DNA from: Gnetum montanum
Taxonomy: Eukaryota; Streptophyta; Gnetopsida; Gnetales; Gnetaceae
Direction of reading: 5' to 3'
Assembly: GCA_015680685.1 (NCBI GenBank)
Contig: MNCI01004877.1
Span: 115,850 to 179,849, forward strand
DNA length: 64,000 nt
Shown: positions 59,944 through 64,000 of the stretch, piece after piece
How the letters are laid out: every line of letters starts with the position of its first letter
How positions within the stretch are numbered: position 1 is the first letter of the stretch
Program-made: the position numbers and the translations under genes
The notes under the pieces: generated by a model
What the model saw: the letters and a program-made list of their open reading frames with translations, nothing else
What the model was told of the DNA's origin: nothing
Databases searched by the model: none

Positions 59944-60488
59944 TATCACTGGGTGATTCATAACAGCTAGTTTTTCTCACCAGGTGATAGTGCTAAGTGC
60001 CCCAACTTAGCCAGCTACTAGCAACAAATGCATAACGATGCTCAAGCTTAATAGAAACATGCTTATAGGAAAACTCCCAACCTTTACTCTCAAAGGAATA
60101 TGTTACAACATGCACATGAGGCTACCCCAATGTGAGCAGCACCTCCTGCTTTTATAGGCGCAAGCATGCTTGGCCTTGCCAGTGCACTCCCATGACTGGC
60201 ATTACAAATGCATCATTTGCATCTCCAAAGAGTATGCACATAACCCCTTTACATGTGCTACATCTAGGTGAACCCAGTTGTAGTCCCCTCATATGCGTTG
60301 CACCTAGCTTCCTCTAGATGTGCATGTGCTACATTTGGGCAAACCCAGTTGTAGTCCCCTCGCATGCGTTGCACCTAGCTCCGCTTGGCGAAACCAGATG
60401 TCTTTCCACACTCTAAGTGTGGATCAATTGTAACTCACATATGCCTGCACATGAGCCTACGATTGTGGCAATTCAAGAGCTTGTGACA
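59944..60488 (-). repeat. 5' LTR of the chromovirus (545 bp)
   Basis: TATCACTGGG...CTTGTGACA. The 5' terminal TG (plus sense) has become TA. Internal repeats as in the mate. Confidence 0.9.
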
Positions 60489-61090
60489 CTAACAGCCCTA
60501 CTGGTATTTCCCTCAAATACATTATGTCTACAGTTAAACATTTGAGATTTAATATGACTGCAATGTGTCTATGGATAGGATCAAAATCCAACTTCCCGCT
60601 CTCTTCCCCTGATATTTCATTGATGAACTAGAATTTAAGTCATAAATTCTTCAAGTTTCCCGACACCTATGCAGGACACCTACACAGAAATTCAAATAGT
60701 CCATTATTAAAAGAATTATTCTAAGGGTAATTAATTAAGTTAATTTGGTGTCCCACAATAGTTCAAAGATAGCTTTTCCTGGTCAAAGTGCACGGTGCTG
60801 CTGGGTGCGTACGTTAACATCCTCAACATGATGTACTATTACATATTAAGTAGGTGCAACTACCAGCACTCAGCACCTTGGGAATGCCTCTTTGCATATA
60901 CCCTCAACTTTAATCACCTAATGATAATGCTCCTTGTAATTATCCATGGAATTAAAGAAAAATTTAATCACTTGCCTACATGTTTGGGATAGGATTTCAT
61001 CCTTTGCAAATTCAACAACGTTTGATTTGCATCATAAGCTTGGAGGATAACTTGGACCACTAAGTGTTTATAAATCTTTTCAAGATTGCA
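60489..61090 (-). pseudogene. NLR copy C, 5' part, NB-ARC exon deleted
   Basis: Continues the LRR exon right of the chromovirus (60489-60690 matches 18115-18300). Then comes exon 6 sequence (60745-60925), which jumps at about 60930-60945 directly to the exon 4 region (60945-61090 matches 20020-20175). The part equal to 18565-20015 of copy B, including the whole NB-ARC exon, is absent. Exon 4 keeps the GC splice donor (gcaagt). The LINE begins at 61091, within exon 4. Confidence 0.8.
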
Positions 61091-64000
61091 AAAAGACAAG
61101 AAAAAAGCTTATCGCACCCCTTGGAACGAAAGCTAAAAAACAAAATAGGCAATTTAAAAGGGACACCCTTTAAGAAAAAGTAATATTATTAGCAAAGCCT
61201 AGTGCTCGACATTGAAGTTGAACATTACTAGCAATAAAGCATTTCATATCATAGTTAAATTCAATGTAGTTGGTATTTTGATACCAGGCATTTAGACAAC
61301 ATTTCCAAATAAAGAAATAATCTCAAATGAGAGAATTTTCCAAGCCTTTCGAAGGTGTTGCTTAACACAGTCATCTTTAAAGATACATAGAGGAAAACCA
61401 ACAAACTAGTTAGGAATAAAAACTTGGAGAAATTAACACCATTTCCAAATTTTTTGAGAGAACGAGCATTTCCAAAAGAGTCATCAGGTTGAAAAATGGT
61501 GCATTTAGGGCAATCAACTCATAAGAAGTGAAGGCTATATCCAATGGGAGGACCTTGATGAATGAGGGACCTAGAAAAAGAAACGATGGTTAGGTTGGGC
61601 CTTGGAAGTCCAAACACGATGAAAAATAGCTTTCCAATGATGATCCTCAAGATCCACACTCCATCTTCTATTTAAAGTAAAACGTTGGAAATCTGGCACA
61701 TGAAACCAAGATTTGGTTTAGAAAAGTGCAAGGAACGTAGAGGGGAACCATCAGGTCAAAACCAATAATCATACCAGGAAGTATTATTGTGCAACTTAGG
61801 AACACCAAAGCTAGAAATAACATGCTTAATGTGCTTGTAAATAAGAGTATCTTGTCTTTGAAACCCCCATTTAACTTTGGCATGTTTCCAAGAGAGGGTA
61901 GTAGAATCATTTTTGGTAGAAAATAATTGAGCAACATGATGGAGAGTGTGATCAGCAAAATAATTGGCTCTATGAAAAATTCTTCATAAAGACAACCCAA
62001 ACTCTTTTTGAAAATAGGAGACCACCAGATGGAGTGCATTGACAAAGAGTTCAAGCCTAATTGGGTAGGTTTCCATTAAAAAAAGCCTTTAAGTTGACTC
62101 CAACACCACCAAATTTGCTTGAATAGGAAAAAACCTATAATCTTCTAAGAACCTCCACTAATGATCCAATTTCTCAAATGAGTGTTTTTCCATCTATGAT
62201 GATTACAAAGAAAAAAAATATTATGCCTAAAAAGGGTATTCCAAGCTTCATCTCCTTCTATATAGTGAGTGACCCACTTGGAGTCCAAGAGAATATTGTG
62301 GTGCTCAATAGTGAGAAGGCCTAAGCCCCTGCGTTCCTTACTTAAAATGCAAATATCCCAAGTGACTTAATGAAAGCTTTGTGATTGTCATTATTCCCCC
62401 ATAAAAAATTCCTAAGAATTTTTTTATGCTTTGAAAGGAAGATTTGGAAGGAGCCATGAAGGAAGAGTAGTACATGTGAGTGGAGCTCAAAATATGGTTA
62501 GCTACGATAAATCTACCTACAAGAGATAAGGGTTTAGAAGCCCATTTCAAAGCTTTATGTTCCACTTTTTCCATCACATTATTCCATAAGGTAGTAGGAG
62601 TAGAGAATAAAGCTATTGGAATACCCAAAAGGTTAAAAACATTTTGTAAGAGAAAGCCACTTGATATTAAAATGATAAGTTCAAGTAGGCCTTGGAGAGA
62701 AGCTAGATTGAATAGCTTGTGTTTTGTTCCAATTAATTTTAGCTGTTGAGGCTCTACAATAGGTGTCAATGCAATCAAAGGCAGTGTTAATATTATTATG
62801 GTCCTCAAGTAAAGTGAGGAAAGTATCATCCGCAAACTAGCTATAGATGAGATCTTTTCCTTCTTGTGGAAGAGAGATACCTCTTAACCTCATAGAATCA
62901 TTGTGAGTTCTAAGAATAGCTCCAAGAGCATCAACAACAAGGATAAAAAGATAAGGAGCTAAAGGGCATCCCTATCATACTAATTTTTGAAGCTTAATAA
63001 CCTTAGAGAAGGTTCTGTTAATACAAATAACTGAAGAGGCCTATGATAAAATAAGATTGATACATCTATTAAAAATAGTACCAAAGTTATGATGCTTAAC
63101 TACACTTCTTAAAAAGGACCAATCAAACATGTAATAAGCTTTCAAAAAATTAAGGTTAAGAAGAATGGCTTTTTGATCAATGGAAGAAGCCCAATGCAAG
63201 TCCTTAATAGTAGTAACAACATTGTCTAAGATATACCTACATTAAATAAAACTAGTTTGATCTTTGCTAGTGAGATGAGGAAAAAAGAATTTAATTTATT
63301 GGCTATAGCTTTGGCAATAATTTTGTAGATAACATTTAAAAGAATGATAGGGTGCCAATTGCTAATGCACATACAATCTCCTAACTTGGGTAGAAGCTTA
63401 ATAATACCAGCAGTGATCACTTTGCCAAAAGAACCTTTCTTAAGAGCTTCCTTATACACACTATAGACAATATCTTGAAGAGTGGGCTAGAATTTCTTGA
63501 AAACTTCTATAGGAAGACAATCCATACCAGGGGCTTTGCCATCTTGAAGTTGTTGAAGAGCCTTACCAAGATCTTGTTTAGAAAGAAGAGTAGCATCACC
63601 ACAAATGAAACAATTAAAAGAATTAATAACTCCTAAGTAAGTATTAACTACAGTGGGATCACTATCTTTTTTACAAAAATTCCTAGAGTTAAAATCAAAG
63701 AAAGCCTGTAATATGTTAGTCTTGGAAGTAAAGATATTATCATCAATTTGAATAGCTAGGATTTTAGGGGATAGGTGTCCCCCATTGAGAAGACAAAAAA
63801 AATCTTTAGTAGCCTAGTCACCCATATAGAGCCAAGAAAGACAAATGCAAAGGTGAGCACCTCTAGCTTCATGGTGATCCATAATATGCATGTTCTCCTT
63901 GGCAATTTGCAAGTGACAGAATTAAGCCTCTGTAGCTTCACCTCTATTAATAGCATTTTATAATAAGGATATTTCCTTATGAAGGTTGGAATTATGAGAA
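61091..64000 (-). mobile_element. LINE retrotransposon, 3' part
   Basis: Non-LTR element inserted in NLR copy C, 3' end at about 61091; its last bases on the minus strand are T-rich (gcttttttcttgtctttttg) rather than poly(A). The 5' part with the endonuclease would lie beyond the right edge. The target duplication cannot be checked. Confidence 0.8.
61400..63990 (-). pseudogene. LINE reverse transcriptase, interrupted
   Basis: L1-type order, read leftwards. 'DGKAPGMDCLPIEVFKKFQ' lies at 63500-63550, the RT finger region 'VITAGIIKLLPKLGD' and 'ISNWHPIILLNVIYKIIAKA' at 63290-63420, and 'QGCPLAPYLFILVVDALGA'-type block at 62920-62975 (Arg/Gln of the motif replaced by stop). The catalytic 'FADDTF' is at about 62820-62835. 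Thumb 'LLGIPIALFSTPTTLWNNVM' and 'LSLVGRFIVANHIL' lie at 62470-62640. A C-terminal Cys motif, 'VDCPKCTIF', is near 61500. Numerous stops and frame changes; inactive. Confidence 0.8.

Larger units (their letters stand above)
54905..60488 (-). mobile_element. Ty3/gypsy chromovirus, 5.58 kb
   Basis: Two 545-bp LTRs (54905-55449 and 59944-60488) with ends TGTTAC/TATCAC...GTGACA. The target duplication is CTAAT (54900-54904) / CTAAC (60489-60493), one mismatch. The primer-binding site 59930-59941 reads TGGTATTAGAGC (initiator-Met-tRNA type) and the polypurine tract beside 55450 reads ggtgggggtgggtt, both on the minus strand. Order gag, protease, RT, RNase H, integrase, chromodomain. Small size and short LTRs fit short chromoviruses such as the Reina group, but the clade is a guess. 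It split NLR copy C. Confidence 0.9.

Overview
This window is nuclear DNA of a land plant with a large, repeat-rich genome. The evidence is a spliced NB-ARC/LRR immune-receptor gene, both Ty3/gypsy and Ty1/copia LTR retrotransposons, a plant-type LINE, a tRNA-derived SINE and a MULE with a SWIM-type transposase. The AT-rich, heavily decayed, nested repeats fit a gymnosperm such as a conifer best, but lineage is an inference and a fern or other non-flowering plant is possible. No rRNA, functional tRNA or CRISPR is seen. All alignments were done by eye.

Layout. (1) 1-4.7 kb: a decayed Ty3/gypsy gag on the minus strand with its leader and a probable LTR. (2) 4.97-6.6 kb: an intronless pseudogene of a CCR4-type (exonuclease-endonuclease-phosphatase) nuclease. 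Its whole frame is kept but carries nine in-frame stops. A 307-bp tandem duplication of its 3' end follows, then an LTR at 6.83-7.38 kb. (3) 7.4-21.5 kb: two copies, A and B, of the 3' part of an NLR gene. Each is preceded on its left by gag and LTR of one Ty3/gypsy family. Copy B (17.56-21.49 kb, minus) is the only intact-looking gene here: seven exons, about 1061 residues, with P-loop, kinase-2 and MHD motifs plus LRRs. Its N terminus looks like neither TIR nor RPW8. (4) 22.5-41.3 kb: a large MULE-like complex. Two inverted arrays of degenerate repeats (22.54-24.96 and 35.93-37.26 kb) flank a broken transposase (26.8-29.2 kb) and a second transposon gene (32.4-33.8 kb). A broken Ulp1-protease-like gene lies on the minus strand at 38.1-40.5 kb. 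(5) 44.47-52.2 kb: a nest. An LTR in plus orientation was hit by a solo LTR of its own family in the opposite orientation (5-bp target duplication CTTGT) and by a Ty1/copia element (target duplication CTAGA). A 374-bp run of N follows. (6) 53.8-61.1 kb: NLR copy C, a pseudogene lacking the NB-ARC exon, split by a 5.58-kb Ty3/gypsy chromovirus. (7) 61.1-64.0 kb: a minus-strand LINE running off the right edge.

Only the NLR of copy B can be argued to be functional. It would act as an intracellular immune receptor: the NB-ARC is the nucleotide switch, the LRRs are the sensing region, and the N-terminal helical region with a Met-Gly-Asn...Cys start is probably the signalling and membrane-anchoring part. 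Almost everything else is a graveyard of mobile elements. Many of its stop codons fall where Gln, Arg or Trp is expected, which fits cytosine deamination of methylated DNA.
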